Shown one piece after another: positions 62,935-64,000 of a DNA stretch of 64,000 bases. A model generated the notes under the pieces. That model had not been told where the DNA came from, did not search any database, and saw nothing but the letters and a program-made list of their open reading frames with translations. Both the position numbers and the translations under genes were made by a program. The DNA comes from Lanius collurio (Eukaryota > Chordata > Aves > Passeriformes > Laniidae): contig JACBWW010000004.1 in NCBI GenBank assembly GCA_020086605.1, forward strand, positions 17,151,707 to 17,215,706, read 5' to 3'. Every line of letters starts with the position of its first letter. Position 1 is the first letter of the stretch.

Positions 62935-62999
62935 TCATACATATGTATTATGTATACATCTATAATATGTACATATATATTTTGTATACATAATTTAAT
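62935..62999. repeat. AT-rich palindromic microsatellite
   Basis: Alternating TA/CA/TG units (ATACATATGTAT, TGTATACA, TACATATATAT) that are self-complementary in several places. Confidence 0.75.
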
Positions 63000-63420
63000 G
63001 TGGTGTGATTTTAAAATATGCACATATCAATAACATAAACCTTTTGTAACTACACACTCGAGCTAAATATTACTTGGCAGTGTGCCTTTTTCTTTGAGTT
63101 TCACTGGTGCATTCAAAGCATGACCAGTTTGTTTCTTTTGGCATAAATTGCCACCTGAACCCCTGAATAAAAATATTGCTTCTGCTTTGTCATATAGAGA
63201 GAATATATTCTGACTCTCTTGCTCTAGGTACAAATGTGTCTGTCACATTTGAAAATACATGTTTCTGCTGTCAGAAATGCAGCAGTTAAACCCTAAATAT
63301 CTATAGGATTAAGATCCAAATACTTTACAAGAAATCAATATGCAGTTCTTTTTGCATTTCCTCTCTATCCCCTATCATAGACTATGGAAGATAATTTAAG
63401 AAGAGCTCTAGTATTTATGC

Positions 63421-63530
63421 TTATCTCATTATCTCCATTTTCAGGTAAGTGAAGCAAGCAATTTCTCCCTAGCAGATTTGTAGCAAAATAGTACAAATTC
63501 CTCTGTGCCAAAGGAATGAAAAAAGCAGGA
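63421..63530 (+). repeat. possible MIR-like SINE fragment
   Basis: 'cattatctccattttcaggtaagtgaag', then 'gcaatttctccctagcagatttgtagc', fits the MIR order 'ttatc.ccattttacagatgaggaaactg' and 'acttgccc..gtcacacagc.agt.agtggcagag'. Weak. Confidence 0.35.
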
Positions 63531-64000
63531 TTGAGCCCAGGATAGGGGCAAAGGAAGAGAGAAGGGAGGGTTTGTTAAGAGTTTTCTGAATAATCAGGAA
63601 ATCCAATGAGACAAACAGAATGTGTAGAAAGCAAGCCAGAATCATCAAATTACCATGACAACCATAGGCTAGAATCCAGAGAGAATCAGGTAAAGATATT
63701 ACAGTAGAATTACAGTTAACTTCACATTTATTTATTAAAAAAAACTAATCCCAAGCAATCAGGAAGAAATATTTCCTTTGGCCTAGCTCATTGTTGTGCA
63801 AAGGCTTGTGAAATACAGCCTTGTTTGTAATTTTGAAATTGCTTCATAAATGTATACAAGTAGCTTTTATCTTGATTTGAATATGCTCATTGTTTTAACC
63901 AGCAGGATTTGATGTCAGATACAAAACTCAGAATCACATATGATTTAATTAGTTTGAAAACATAAGCTAAAAGAGAATTCAGAAAAGATAAAGGCCGTGT

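Larger units (their letters stand above)
54604..64000. other. intergenic DNA to the right edge
   Basis: 9.4 kb with no confident gene. It holds a small tandem duplication (55213-55260), a C-rich tract (57902-57957), a pair of TGATGTCAC sites (62279, 62299), an AT-rich palindrome-rich tract (about 62935-62999) and a MIR-like piece near 63.4 kb. If this is the CIPC-IRF2BPL desert, distal enhancers are plausible here, but sequence alone cannot show them. Confidence 0.55.

Noticed and set aside
1..64000. CRISPR arrays, prokaryotic operons, rRNA genes, phage genes
   Set aside because: No regularly spaced repeats or prokaryotic gene organisation; the splice structure and CR1 elements show vertebrate nuclear DNA.

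Overview
The window is nuclear DNA of a bird, very probably a passerine. Four signs support this: a spliced vertebrate gene with canonical GT-AG junctions, several CR1 LINE fragments of different ages, a tRNA-Ile/CR1 composite SINE of the zebra-finch TguSINE1 type, and a solo LTR of a kind common in songbirds. The sequence is AT-rich and mostly non-coding. One GC-rich CpG island stands out at about 16.74-17.34 kb.

Layout. 1-6.78 kb: intergenic DNA past the 3' end of the gene, with nothing recognisable. 6.79-17.3 kb (minus strand): CIPC, the CLOCK-interacting pacemaker, read as four exons. Exon 1 is non-coding or uORF-bearing and lies in the CpG island (donor at 17119). Exons 2 (15069-15243), 3 (14014-14183) and 4 (9689-10567 for its coding part) give an uninterrupted 371-codon frame. 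A roughly 2.9-kb 3'UTR follows, with a candidate poly(A) signal at 6787-6792. From 17.35 kb to the right end I find no confident protein-coding gene. From knowledge of human 14q24.3, the desert between CIPC and IRF2BPL is expected here, so IRF2BPL may lie beyond the right edge (inference).

The desert is built largely from transposon remains: a CR1 tail (17.51-18.06 kb, minus), a short CR1 3' end (21.3 kb, plus), three old, strongly decayed CR1/L3-like copies all on the plus strand (27.48-29.69, 33.33-34.64 and 36.48-37.53 kb), the tRNA-Ile SINE (42.38-42.51 kb), a 2-kb CR1 copy with a recognisable reverse-transcriptase region (43.44-45.42 kb, minus), a weak candidate LTR (48.67-49.50 kb), and a solo LTR with a clean 5-bp target duplication (53.09-54.17 kb).

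Items most worth following up: (a) an upstream ORF in the CIPC leader whose stop overlaps the first main-frame ATG as ATGA; (b) an unassigned 127-codon open exon-like frame at 45707-46090 with a furin-like site; (c) an open frame interrupted by the solo LTR at 53.0-54.6 kb; (d) a possible divergent transcript from the CpG island. I found no clearly new multi-gene system.
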